In this document: positions 52,875-60,497 of the stretch, piece by piece
Layout of the letters: the number at the start of each line of letters is the position of its first letter
Numbering within the stretch: the stretch's first letter is position 1
Source: DSVZ01 sp037439785
GTDB taxonomy: Bacteria > Verrucomicrobiota > Verrucomicrobiia > Limisphaerales > J093
Length of the DNA stretch: 64,000 nt
Assembly: GCA_037439785.1 (NCBI GenBank)
Contig: JBBIVJ010000018.1
Span: 25,555-89,554, forward strand
Direction of reading: 5' to 3'
Program-made: the position numbers and the translations under genes
Notes under the pieces: model-generated
Seen by the model: only the letters and a program-made list of their open reading frames with translations
Told to the model about the DNA's origin: nothing
Database searches by the model: none

Positions 52875-53828
52875 TCAATCGCCGGCGGACGAGGCGGGCA
52901 CCGGGCGGGACGGGCTTTCGGCGGCGGGAGCCGGGTTGATCGTGGCGGGGGCAGGTTCAGCCCCGCTTTCCGCTTCCGCCTCGAAGCGGTCCAACTGGCG
53001 TTCGAGCTTTTTGAAGAACCAGGAGATGATGAACACCCCCACGGCAGTGAAGGTCAGGATGGACCAGCCGGCGGCGTCATGCACGCCGGCGACGGACTCG
53101 ATACCGCGGGCGTTGGCGGTCAGCGAGAGGTACAGGGAGCGGATGAGGTTGCCCAGGATGGCCAGGGCAATGCCGCAGACAAACAACAGGGCCTGGAGGC
53201 TGAGGCGGCGGAGGGTGAGGTAGCCGATGAAGATCGTGGCCATGATGGTGGACTGGAGGCTGCGAATGCCGCTGCAGGCCTCGTCCACCCCCACCGTACC
53301 GGAGGGCAGGTGGATGAGGCTGCCGACCTGGAGGGCGGGGATGCCCACCAGGTTGAGCACCTCGGTGTTGAACGTGGCCACCTTGTTCTGGAGGGCGCTG
53401 ACGATCGGGCCCTGGATGCCGCTGGGCACCGGCATGGCAATGAGCAGAAAACCAAAGGCCATGCCGAAGGTCTTGAGGCCGGCGGCGCCGAAGGCCAGGC
53501 CCAGATTGCCCGCCACCACCAACATGCCCCCCAGCGCCAGCCCCAGGGTGGTCGGCGCGCTCGAGCCCATCACCGCCTGGTAAATCTGCACCAGGAACAT
53601 CAGCCCCAGCCCGGCCAGGAAACAGGCCACCGCCCAGGAGCGCCAGCGCCAGACCGGGGCGGGGCGTTTCTCCCACGCCTCCCAGAACAGGTAGGCGCAC
53701 AGCAGCAGCAGCACCCAGCCGAACTGGAGGTCCGGGTTGTTGTTCCAGAACCATTGGGCGCGCGTGACGATCCAGGCCACCGCCACGAACGCCGGGCTCA
53801 ACAGCAACAGGAGGGGGACGCCTTGCAT
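52875..53828 (-). CDS. Exosortase (Xrt family transpeptidase)
   Basis: This 317-residue inner-membrane protein has about eight helices. Exosortases process exported proteins bearing a C-terminal sorting tail, such as PEP-CTERM. The catalytic triad is present: Cys185 in VGVDEACSGIRSLQST, Arg230 in LGNLIRSLYL and His250 in VAGVHDAAGW. The last 45 residues are a soluble Ala/Pro/Glu-rich extension. ATG 53828 lies 5 nt after the EpsI-like stop; an upstream in-frame start at 53894 would overlap that gene. The subtype is not assigned. It is the last gene of the polysaccharide operon and is followed by a terminator. Confidence 0.92.
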   Translation of the reverse strand: MQGVPLLLLLSPAFVAVAWIVTRAQWFWNNNPDLQFGWVLLLLCAYLFWEAWEKRPAPVWRWRSWAVACFLAGLGLMFLVQIYQAVMGSSAPTTLGLALGGMLVVAGNLGLAFGAAGLKTFGMAFGFLLIAMPVPSGIQGPIVSALQNKVATFNTEVLNLVGIPALQVGSLIHLPSGTVGVDEACSGIRSLQSTIMATIFIGYLTLRRLSLQALLFVCGIALAILGNLIRSLYLSLTANARGIESVAGVHDAAGWSILTFTAVGVFIISWFFKKLERQLDRFEAEAESGAEPAPATINPAPAAESPSRPVPASSAGD

Positions 53829-53833
53829 GGGGT

Positions 53834-54658
53834 TCAGGAACGGGCGGCCTGCCACGCGGCCAGCTCCGCCGCGTAATCGGTGGGCTCCAGCCATTGCTCG
53901 AGGAACTGGAGCAACAGCGCGTCAGCCTCCTTCACCGTCAGGCCGCGCAGCGGCGTCGAGATGCGGATGAACTGTTTGGGCCCCAGCAGTGGCCGGCGGG
54001 TGACAAAACCGTCCCACACCCGCTCCCAGAGCCGGGCATCCACGGCGCGGGCGAAGAAGCCGCGGGACTTGCTCTTGTCCGGGGTGAGGGTCGCAAAGCG
54101 GAGGCCCACGTTCAGGTTGTGGTCCAGGCGGTAGGGCAGCGGCCGGCCGCCCACCAGCCCGCCGAAATAGACCAGTTCCCGCTCGCCGCCGGCCACGAAG
54201 ATGCGCCGCTCGAAGACCATCGGCACGCCGTGCACGGTCAGCTCGACGTGGTCCGGCTCGACCGGCTCGAATTTCCATCCGGCCAGGGTCCAGCAGCGGT
54301 CCGGGGTGTGGAGGTACAGGCCGGAGTCGTGGGCCTTGAAGGTGTAGCGTTTGGCCGAGAAGACCCGCACGGCGCGGGCGCGGTCGGGGCTCTGGAACTC
54401 GCCGTTGGCCGTGACATCCGCCACCAGCAGTTTCTCGGCGCTGGCATCAATGGGGATGTCTTGGTAGCTCCAGCCGGGCACGTTGGTGCGCACGCCGAAC
54501 CACAGCGGCCGCTCCGCCCCCGCCGTGGCCGTGTACCACAGACGGGGAAAGACCCAGACCAGCCCGACCACCAGGGCCAGCGCTCCCGCGCCCCACAGCA
54601 CGCGCGGCGGCAGCGGGGGCGCGGCCGCGACGGCCGGCGGGTGAGACGCGGTACTCAT
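53834..54658 (-). CDS. EpsI-like exosortase-associated protein
   Basis: This 274-residue protein has one N-terminal membrane helix (about residues 20-40) and a periplasmic domain. Its landmark GLYLHTPDRCWTLAGWKFEP (residues 113-132) matches the H-x-P-x-x-C-[YW]-x-x-x-G-W motif of EpsI domains, which are found fused to or next to exosortases in exopolysaccharide loci. The exosortase gene starts 5 nt after its stop, so they act together. ATG 54658 is preferred; an in-frame ATG at 54676 is possible. The molecular role of EpsI is not established. Confidence 0.82.
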   Translation of the reverse strand: MSTASHPPAVAAAPPLPPRVLWGAGALALVVGLVWVFPRLWYTATAGAERPLWFGVRTNVPGWSYQDIPIDASAEKLLVADVTANGEFQSPDRARAVRVFSAKRYTFKAHDSGLYLHTPDRCWTLAGWKFEPVEPDHVELTVHGVPMVFERRIFVAGGERELVYFGGLVGGRPLPYRLDHNLNVGLRFATLTPDKSKSRGFFARAVDARLWERVWDGFVTRRPLLGPKQFIRISTPLRGLTVKEADALLLQFLEQWLEPTDYAAELAAWQAARS

Positions 54659-54710
54659 GGGGCAGGAGTGTGCCATGCGGGCGGCCGGCAGGCAAACCGG
54701 GCGGTGGGGC

Positions 54711-56615
54711 TCAGACCAGGTAGGGTTGGTACTCGGGCACCAGGTCCTTGAGGCGGAGCTTGAGCTGGTTGCGCTCGAGGGTGTGGAGCTGCCGCTCCAG
54801 CTCGGCCAGCGCGGCCCGCACCTCGGCCAGCGGGCGGGGGTCGCTCACCAGCCGCATCACCTTCGGGTGGCTGGTGGGGACGTGGTTCTCCTGGTGATGG
54901 CTCAGCTCCTCGAACAGCTTCTCCCCTGGCCGCAAACCGGTGAACCGGATTTCGATGTCCTCGTCCGGCCGCAGCCCGTGCAACTCGATGAGCTGCCGCG
55001 CCAGGTCCACGATCTTCACCGGCCGGCCCATGTCCAGGACGAAGATTTCCCCGCCCTGTCCCATGAAGGTGGCCTGCAAGACCAGCCCCACCGCCTCGGG
55101 GATGGTCATGAAATAGCGCGTGACCTCCGGGTGCGTGACCGTGACCGGCCCGCCCTCGGCGATCTGGCGGGTGAAGGTGGGAATCACGCTGCCCGAGGAA
55201 CCGAGCACGTTGCCGAAGCGCACGGCCATGAAGCGGGTGGCGCCGTCACTCTGCGCGGCGGCCAGGGCCTGGAGGTACATTTCGGCCAGGCGCTTTGAGG
55301 CGCCCATCACGCTGGTCGGGTTGATGGCCTTGTCGGTCGAGATGAGCAGGAAGCGTTCGACCCGGTGTTCGAGCGCCAGGTGCGCCAGCCGCGCCGTGGC
55401 CAGGGTGTTGTTCTTGAACGCCTCGGCGGGCTGGTTCTCCATCATCGGCACGTGCTTGTGGGCCGCGGCGTGGAAGACCAGTTCGGGCTTGAACCGCGCC
55501 AACAGGTACCGCATCCGCGCCTCGTCCAGCACGTCCCCGATCAGCGGCAGCGCCTGGCCCTGGTAACCGAGGCGGTTCAACTCCTGCTCGATCGGGAACA
55601 ACTGCACCTCGGACTGGTCCACCATCAGCAGGGTGCGCGGATTGCGCGCCAGAATCTGGCGACACAACTCGCTGCCGATGCTGCCGCCGGCACCGGTCAC
55701 CAGCACCGTCCGGCCGCGGATGTTTTCGAGGATGCAGGCGTCATCCAGTAGCACCGGCTCGCGCTGCAACAGGTCCTGGATTTCCACCGGCCGCAACTGG
55801 CTGACCCGCACCTTGCCCGTGGCCAGTTGCTCCAGCGAGGGCACGGTCTGAAACTTCAGCCGTACCTCCTGTAAGAGCCGCACCACCTCCCCGATGCGCC
55901 GGGCCGGCGCGCCGGGCATGGCGATGATCACCTCGTCGAGGTGAATCTTGAACCCTGGGTCCCGCAACAGTTCCGGTCGCCCCACCACCGGCACGCCATG
56001 CAACTGCGAGCGCCATTTCTGGGGGGCGTCATCAAAGAACGCTGCCGGCAGCAAACCCAGCCCGCGTCGGGACAACAGTTCCTTGGCCAGTTCCCCGCCC
56101 ACATCGCCCGCTCCGATGATACCCACTCGCCGCGCGTGCGCGGGGAGCCCGCCCTCGACCGTTCGCAGGCGCTCCCGCAACACGCGCAGCGCCAGCCGCA
56201 CCGCCACGATCCCGAGATTCGAGAGCAGGAAATCAATCAGAATCACCCCGCGGGGCAGGACCAGCGCGCGGTAATCCGGGTTGCCCCCGGCCACCATGTA
56301 CAGCGCGTACAGGACAAACGAGGCCATGGACATGGCCCCCACCACCCGCCAGAGGTCCGGCAGACTGAAATACCCCAGCAGCACGCGGTCCTGGCGAAAC
56401 AGACGCATGCACAGCAGCTTGACCGGCACCGCCACCAGCCAGCCCAACCACAACGCCTCGCTCATCGTGTCCGGCACCGCAAAATCAAACCGCAGCCCGA
56501 ACGCCAGAAAATGGCTGACCAGAAAGACCAGGCCGTAGGCCAGCAGCAGCAGCACGCTGCGCTCCCAGCCGGCGAAGGTCATCACCCGGCGTTTCTGTGC
56601 GGCGGCTTTTTCCAT
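54711..56615 (-). CDS. Membrane-bound UDP-sugar 4,6-dehydratase (WbpM/PglF/CapD type)
   Basis: This 634-residue protein has four N-terminal membrane helices (residues 18-145), a first Rossmann domain (RRVGIIGAGDVGGELAKE, 163-180) and a catalytic SDR domain (VLVTGAGGSIGSELCR, 304-319). The active site reads STDKAINPTSVMGASK: the usual catalytic Tyr is replaced by Met437 with Lys441, the hallmark of WbpM/PglF/FlaA1 enzymes. These convert UDP-GlcNAc to the 4-keto-6-deoxy sugar. GGGAGC precedes ATG 56615 as a ribosome site. The aminotransferase encoded just upstream would take the keto sugar to the 4-amino sugar. Confidence 0.93.
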   Translation of the reverse strand: MEKAAAQKRRVMTFAGWERSVLLLLAYGLVFLVSHFLAFGLRFDFAVPDTMSEALWLGWLVAVPVKLLCMRLFRQDRVLLGYFSLPDLWRVVGAMSMASFVLYALYMVAGGNPDYRALVLPRGVILIDFLLSNLGIVAVRLALRVLRERLRTVEGGLPAHARRVGIIGAGDVGGELAKELLSRRGLGLLPAAFFDDAPQKWRSQLHGVPVVGRPELLRDPGFKIHLDEVIIAMPGAPARRIGEVVRLLQEVRLKFQTVPSLEQLATGKVRVSQLRPVEIQDLLQREPVLLDDACILENIRGRTVLVTGAGGSIGSELCRQILARNPRTLLMVDQSEVQLFPIEQELNRLGYQGQALPLIGDVLDEARMRYLLARFKPELVFHAAAHKHVPMMENQPAEAFKNNTLATARLAHLALEHRVERFLLISTDKAINPTSVMGASKRLAEMYLQALAAAQSDGATRFMAVRFGNVLGSSGSVIPTFTRQIAEGGPVTVTHPEVTRYFMTIPEAVGLVLQATFMGQGGEIFVLDMGRPVKIVDLARQLIELHGLRPDEDIEIRFTGLRPGEKLFEELSHHQENHVPTSHPKVMRLVSDPRPLAEVRAALAELERQLHTLERNQLKLRLKDLVPEYQPYLV

Positions 56616-56665
56616 GGGGAAGCTCCCGATTTCGGTTCCGGTCGCGGGCGGCGCGTTCCGCCAAC

Positions 56666-58081
56666 CTACTCCTGTCCGGTCTGCGGCGCGGCAGCAGGCG
56701 CCGCCGCGGTGGAGAAGGTCACCCGATCCCGCCGCGTCCGCGTCGCGTGGACATGTGCCGCACGCACCTGTTCGATGACAAACGCCTGCTCCACCTCGGT
56801 CAAGTTGCTCGAGCTGGGCAGGCAGAGGCCCCGGCGGTTCAAATCTTCGGCCACCGCCCCGCCCACCCGCTCCGCCCCGCGGTACAGCGGCTGGGTGTGC
56901 ATCGGCTTCCACACCGGCCGCGCCTCGATGTTCGCCGCCTCCAGCCGCCGGATCAGTTCGGCGGCGGACAGGCCGAACGCCTTTTCCTCGATCAGGAAAC
57001 AACTCAGCCAGCGGGTGTGCAGAAATTGCGGATTGCGGATTGCGGATTGTGGATTTCCACCTTCGCTCCCGTCACCGCCAGTCTCTTGGGCGTTCCGCAT
57101 TCCGCATTCCACATTCCGCAATTCGTCACCGGATGCCGGATGTTGACTTTCGGATTTCGGATTTCGGATTTCGGATTTCGCCTTGCCAGCTTCGCCCCTC
57201 GCCCCTCGCCCCTCGCCGCTAATCTCGGGCTGCGGCTCGAGGCCCGGCAGGTCCGCAAACGCCGCCCGGTAGCGCTCGAACACCGCCCGCCGCTGCCGGA
57301 CCCGCTCCTCCAGCACCGCCAACTGCCCGAGCACGATCCCCGCCAGCACGTTGCTCAACCGGTAGTTGAACCCCAGCTCCGAGTGGACGTAGTTCTTGAT
57401 CCCCTCCGGGTCGGCGTCCCGCGCCTGCGTGCTCCAATGCCGCGCCCGCGCCACCCACTCCGCCCGCGCCGCCACCAGCATCCCCCCGCTGGTGCCGGTG
57501 ATGATCTTGTTGCCGTTGAAGGAAAACACCCCCACCTCGCCCAAGGTGCCGGGGTGCCGGCCCCGATACCAGGCGCCCAGCGACTCGGCGGCATCCTCCA
57601 GCAAGGGCACCTCGTAGCGACGGCACACCTCCAGGATGGGGTCCAGATCGGCCGCCTGCCCGAACAGATGCACCACCGACACCGCCCGCGGCAGCCGCCC
57701 GCGCGCCGCCCGCCGTGCCAGCTCCCCGGCCAGGAGGTCCGGGTCCAGATTCCAGGTGCGGCGCTCGCTGTCCAGGAAGACCGGCCGGGCGCCGAGGTAC
57801 AAAATGGGATTGCAACTGGCGGCGAAGGTCAGCGTGGGCGTGAGCACCTCGTCGCCGGGGCCGACCCCGAGCAGGCGGTAACCCAGGTGCAGCCCCGCCG
57901 TGCCGCAGCTCAGGGCCACGGCCGGCCGGCCGACCAGCCGGGCAAAGGCCGCCTCCAGCGCGTCCAGGTTCGGCCCCACCGTCGAAAGCCAGTTCGAGTC
58001 AAACGCCTCTCGGACGTGGCGCAGCTCGGCCCCGCCCATGTGCGGCTTGGAAAGGTGAATGCGGCGGGGAAAGGCGATCAT
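56666..58081 (-). CDS. DegT/DnrJ/EryC1 aminotransferase carrying an in-frame repeat insertion
   Basis: This 471-residue PLP enzyme would aminate the 4-keto sugar made by the neighbouring dehydratase, as PglE-type enzymes do. Family features are IHLSKPHMGGAELRHV, DSNWLSTVGPN, ALSCGTAGLHLGYRLLGVGPGDEVLTP, LLEDAAESLG, FSFNGNKIITGTSGGM with PLP lysine Lys192, and NYRLSNVLAGI. The C-terminal part resumes HTRWLSCFLIEEKAFGLSA and LCLPSSSNLTEVE. Residues about 289-353 have no counterpart in the family: they are encoded by heptanucleotide arrays (peptides like SEIRNPK and NPQSAIRNPQ) inserted at a surface loop near the active-site-covering domain. The frame stays open. Confidence 0.9.
   Translation of the reverse strand: MIAFPRRIHLSKPHMGGAELRHVREAFDSNWLSTVGPNLDALEAAFARLVGRPAVALSCGTAGLHLGYRLLGVGPGDEVLTPTLTFAASCNPILYLGARPVFLDSERRTWNLDPDLLAGELARRAARGRLPRAVSVVHLFGQAADLDPILEVCRRYEVPLLEDAAESLGAWYRGRHPGTLGEVGVFSFNGNKIITGTSGGMLVAARAEWVARARHWSTQARDADPEGIKNYVHSELGFNYRLSNVLAGIVLGQLAVLEERVRQRRAVFERYRAAFADLPGLEPQPEISGEGRGARGEAGKAKSEIRNPKSESQHPASGDELRNVECGMRNAQETGGDGSEGGNPQSAIRNPQFLHTRWLSCFLIEEKAFGLSAAELIRRLEAANIEARPVWKPMHTQPLYRGAERVGGAVAEDLNRRGLCLPSSSNLTEVEQAFVIEQVRAAHVHATRTRRDRVTFSTAAAPAAAPQTGQE
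57025..57217. repeat. Four adjacent 7-bp tandem arrays inside the aminotransferase gene
   Basis: Plus-strand arrays: ATTGCGG (57025-57055), TTCCGCA (57093-57124), TTTCGGA (57148-57180) and CGCCCCT (57193-57217), each 3.5 to 4.7 copies of a strict 7-bp unit. Unit 2 is nearly the reverse complement of unit 1, and unit 3 is one base from a rotation of unit 1. Base composition in the first three is far AT-richer than the host gene. Confidence 0.9.
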
Positions 58082-58206
58082 CTGGGGGTAAATGTCGCGA
58101 ACCGCGAAGATGATTTGTCCAAGGCCGCAGGAAGGTTAGATGCCGGCGCGTCGAGGCGTTGGTGGCTGTCCTGTTGCCGGTCCGGTGGGGAGTTGCAAGG
58201 CATGGC

Positions 58207-58629
58207 TCAGCGGGCCGGCCCGGGGTGCTGCAGGGCCAGGGCGGCCGGTTGGCGGAAGTCAGCCAACCGATGCCGCAGGATGTCCTCCACAATATCCAGG
58301 TCCAGGGCGCGGTAGTTGTGGATGGCCACGTTGCGGAATCCCACCATTGCTGCCAGGGAATCGGCCAGGGCTGGTGGCAGCAGCCCCTGTGCGCGAAGGA
58401 TCAGAAAGGCCTCACGGCTGTCCTGGGGCACCCCCAACCGGTACAGGCGAATCAGGCGCAACGCCAGGTCAATGCTCGCCTGACAGGCCCGCTCCAGATT
58501 CAACAGGATCGAGTCCTGCCTGGTCCGGTTCGCCCGCAGCTTTTCCGAACGCCCCGCGTACTCCTCGTCCAGCCGGCGCAGGCAGCGCTCGATGATCCCG
58601 ACCTTGGCCAGTATCACCTCATCCACCAT
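58207..58629 (-). CDS. hepT: HepT-like RNase toxin of a MntA-HepT (HEPN-MNT) module
   Basis: This 140-residue all-helical HEPN protein has the toxin signature R-x4-H-x-Y: FRNVAIHNY with Arg99, His104 and Tyr106. HepT proteins cleave RNA when free and are inactivated when MntA adds AMP to the tyrosine of this motif. The start overlaps the end of the mntA gene by 11 nt, the usual arrangement. The pair interrupts an envelope-sugar operon, and the C-terminus runs QPAALALQHPGPAR, with an unstructured look. Confidence 0.88.
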   Translation of the reverse strand: MVDEVILAKVGIIERCLRRLDEEYAGRSEKLRANRTRQDSILLNLERACQASIDLALRLIRLYRLGVPQDSREAFLILRAQGLLPPALADSLAAMVGFRNVAIHNYRALDLDIVEDILRHRLADFRQPAALALQHPGPAR

Positions 58630-59038
58630 GAATCGTCCCCCGCTGCTGGATGTCGGCCAGCAACTCCCGCCGTTCCTCGTTCAAGTGGCAATACTCGGCC
58701 AGCACCGCCACCTCGAACTCCGCCACCGCCACCGGATCACGGGCAAACAGCAGTTCCCCCCCGCCCACCACCTGCGCGGCCAGAGCCGCGCTCGCGGTGG
58801 CCAGGTCCACCAGGTCCACCTCGCGGTGCAAGCGGCGGGCGCAGGCCTCGGCCAGCCCGAAACGCTCCGGGGCCGAGAGCGGGGCCTCCGCCCACACCGC
58901 CAGGTCCACGTCACTGCCGGCGTGCTCGGTCCCCTGGGCGGCGGACCCGAAAAGGTACACCGCGCGCAAGCCGGGGAGGCTCCGCTGCAACAGCCCCACC
59001 ACTTCAGTGCGGAGGTAAGCCTGGTCTGTCGGCTTCAT
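58619..59038 (-). CDS. mntA: MntA-like nucleotidyltransferase antitoxin
   Basis: This 139-residue minimal nucleotidyltransferase has the GSx10DxD motif: LFGSAAQGTEHAGSDVDLAVW with Gly31-Ser32 and Asp43/Asp45, and a third acidic position likely in REVDLVDL. Members AMPylate and neutralise the adjacent HepT toxin. GAGGGG lies 6 nt before the ATG as a ribosome site, and a promoter-like TTGGCA-N18-TAGGCT lies just upstream, so the module probably has its own expression. Confidence 0.9.
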   Translation of the reverse strand: MKPTDQAYLRTEVVGLLQRSLPGLRAVYLFGSAAQGTEHAGSDVDLAVWAEAPLSAPERFGLAEACARRLHREVDLVDLATASAALAAQVVGGGELLFARDPVAVAEFEVAVLAEYCHLNEERRELLADIQQRGTIHGG

Positions 59039-59050
59039 GTTCCGCCCCTC

Positions 59051-59080
59051 AGCCTAACGCGACGTCTCGGGGAGTGCCAA
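59051..59080 (-). promoter_or_regulatory. Putative promoter of the mntA-hepT module
   Basis: Minus strand TTGGCA (59080-59075), an 18-bp spacer and TAGGCT (59056-59051), 12 nt before ATG 59038. Confidence 0.5.
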
Positions 59081-59121
59081 CCCCCGCGCGGTTTCCGCCT
59101 CTGCCCGGGAAGCCCGCTCTA

Positions 59122-59300
59122 CCGCAGCTCAGGGCCACGGCCGGCCGACCGACCAGCGCGGCAAAAGCCGCCTCCAGCGCGTCCAGGTTCGGCCCCACCG
59201 TGGAGAGCCAGTTGGCCGCGAACGTCTGCTGCACATGGCCCGGCTCCGCGCCGCCCATGCGGGGCTTGGAGAGGTGAATGCGGTGGGGGAAGACAGTCAT
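59122..59300 (-). pseudogene. 5' fragment of a second DegT aminotransferase gene
   Basis: From the ATG at 59300 to about 59122 the sequence tracks the first 60 codons of the complete aminotransferase gene (57903-58081), with the same spacing and only scattered differences (IHLSKPRMGGAEPGHVQQ, NWLSTVGPNLDALEAAF, GRPAVALSCG). Beyond codon 60 similarity stops, and the frame runs into unrelated sequence before mntA. Upstream of the two ATGs the sequences also differ. It lies 27 nt after the FemAB stop, in operon position. Confidence 0.85.
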
Positions 59301-59327
59301 CGTGGAAAGACAATCAAGCTCACGCAG

Positions 59328-60434
59328 TCAGGCGGGTTGGGCAGACCCCGCGGTGGCAGCGACCGAGGGAGACGGCTGCCGGTAGGCCGGGAAAAAGCCT
59401 CCAATCGGGTCGGCGGTCCCGCCGCTGTGCAACTCCCAGGCTCGCACACAAGCGGCGTACAGCGTGTCGTCCACCACCAACCGCCAGGTTCGGAACAGGC
59501 TGGAGTGTCGGGTGAACCCACGCTTGAACTGGCTGAGCGCATCGTCCGCTCCTCCCACGCCGCCTCCCAAATGCAGTGCGCGCTGGCCCGCCTCCTTCGC
59601 CCAGTCCCGAACGTGGGTCATCATGAGCTTGGTCGCGTGGGGTTGGTCGAGCCGCTCATCCACTCCCGAAAGAAGGTACTGTACGATGCCACCGCTGACC
59701 GCAAACAGGCCCGCGGCAAGCACCTGACCGCGCAGCGTTACCACACAGAGCCGGAGGTTCCCGCCCAGCAAGGCCCCCAATTGCTCAAAGTACTCCCGCT
59801 CGAAGTAATACCATCGCGCCGCTCCCACCCGGTCCATGGTCCGATAGTACAGCCCCAGGAACGTTTCCAGGCCTTCCTGAAACGGTACAAAGCCGGCCGC
59901 CACGCCCTCCCGCTTCAAGGCGTTGAGGTAGCTGCGATACCGCGACCGCAACTGGCTCTGGAGCGCCTCGGCTGACTCGGTCAGGTCCAGCCAATAACAC
60001 GGCCCATGCGCGACCACACGACCGTAACGTCCATACGCCGCGGTCAGGGATTGCAGCGGACTGCATCGCACAAAGACCGTGAGAATCTGCTCGCGCCGCA
60101 GGCACTCCCGCACCTGGTCCAACACGCGGTCCAGGAAGCCCTCCGCCTCCACGCCGCTCGTGGTCGTGACCGGATGCGGATAACCATACGGCGAAACAGC
60201 GTCCCGCCAGGAGGCCACCTTATCGGCAAGGCCCGGTAGGAGCGGAACCGGTCGAAGCACCAGCGGCAGCAGCCATGCTTGCCCCTTTTCCTCGGCCCAG
60301 ACCGCGGCCGGCACGCCACCCATACGCCGCGCCTCAAGGCTGGTGTAGCCCGGCGTCTGGTAAAACTCGTGCGGCGCACGCGACAACACCTTTTCCCAGC
60401 GAGGATCGGTTGATTCCAGCAGTTGGCACTCCAT
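59328..60434 (-). CDS. FemAB-like GNAT protein (envelope-system type), first of a set
   Basis: This 368-residue protein of the FemAB/peptidoglycan-bridge acyltransferase superfamily probably starts MECQLLESTDPRWEKVL. It has paired GNAT-like domains; landmarks are HEFYQTPGYTSLEARRMGG, AVSPYGYPHPV, LRSRYRSYLNALKREGV and YYFEREYFEQLGALLG. The C-terminal YLLSGVDERLDQPHATKLMM and ALHLGGGVGGADDALSQFKRGF fit the FemAB group linked to exosortase/PEP-CTERM loci. They may acylate a glycan or amino sugar. A longer start, ATG 60497, directly abuts the upstream stop (TGAATG) and cannot be excluded. Confidence 0.85.
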   Translation of the reverse strand: MECQLLESTDPRWEKVLSRAPHEFYQTPGYTSLEARRMGGVPAAVWAEEKGQAWLLPLVLRPVPLLPGLADKVASWRDAVSPYGYPHPVTTTSGVEAEGFLDRVLDQVRECLRREQILTVFVRCSPLQSLTAAYGRYGRVVAHGPCYWLDLTESAEALQSQLRSRYRSYLNALKREGVAAGFVPFQEGLETFLGLYYRTMDRVGAARWYYFEREYFEQLGALLGGNLRLCVVTLRGQVLAAGLFAVSGGIVQYLLSGVDERLDQPHATKLMMTHVRDWAKEAGQRALHLGGGVGGADDALSQFKRGFTRHSSLFRTWRLVVDDTLYAACVRAWELHSGGTADPIGGFFPAYRQPSPSVAATAGSAQPA

Positions 60435-60497
60435 TTTGAAGCCCAGTTTCCAACAGGCGGTGTTTTGTTGAGTGAGGTGATCCTCCACCCGCCGCAT

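Noticed and set aside
58140..59515. Plus-strand ORFs of 307-372 codons across the toxin-antitoxin genes
   Set aside because: They oppose hepT and mntA, which have intact RxxxxHxY and GSx10DxD motifs and normal overlap; the plus-strand frames are Pro/Arg/Gly-rich shadows.
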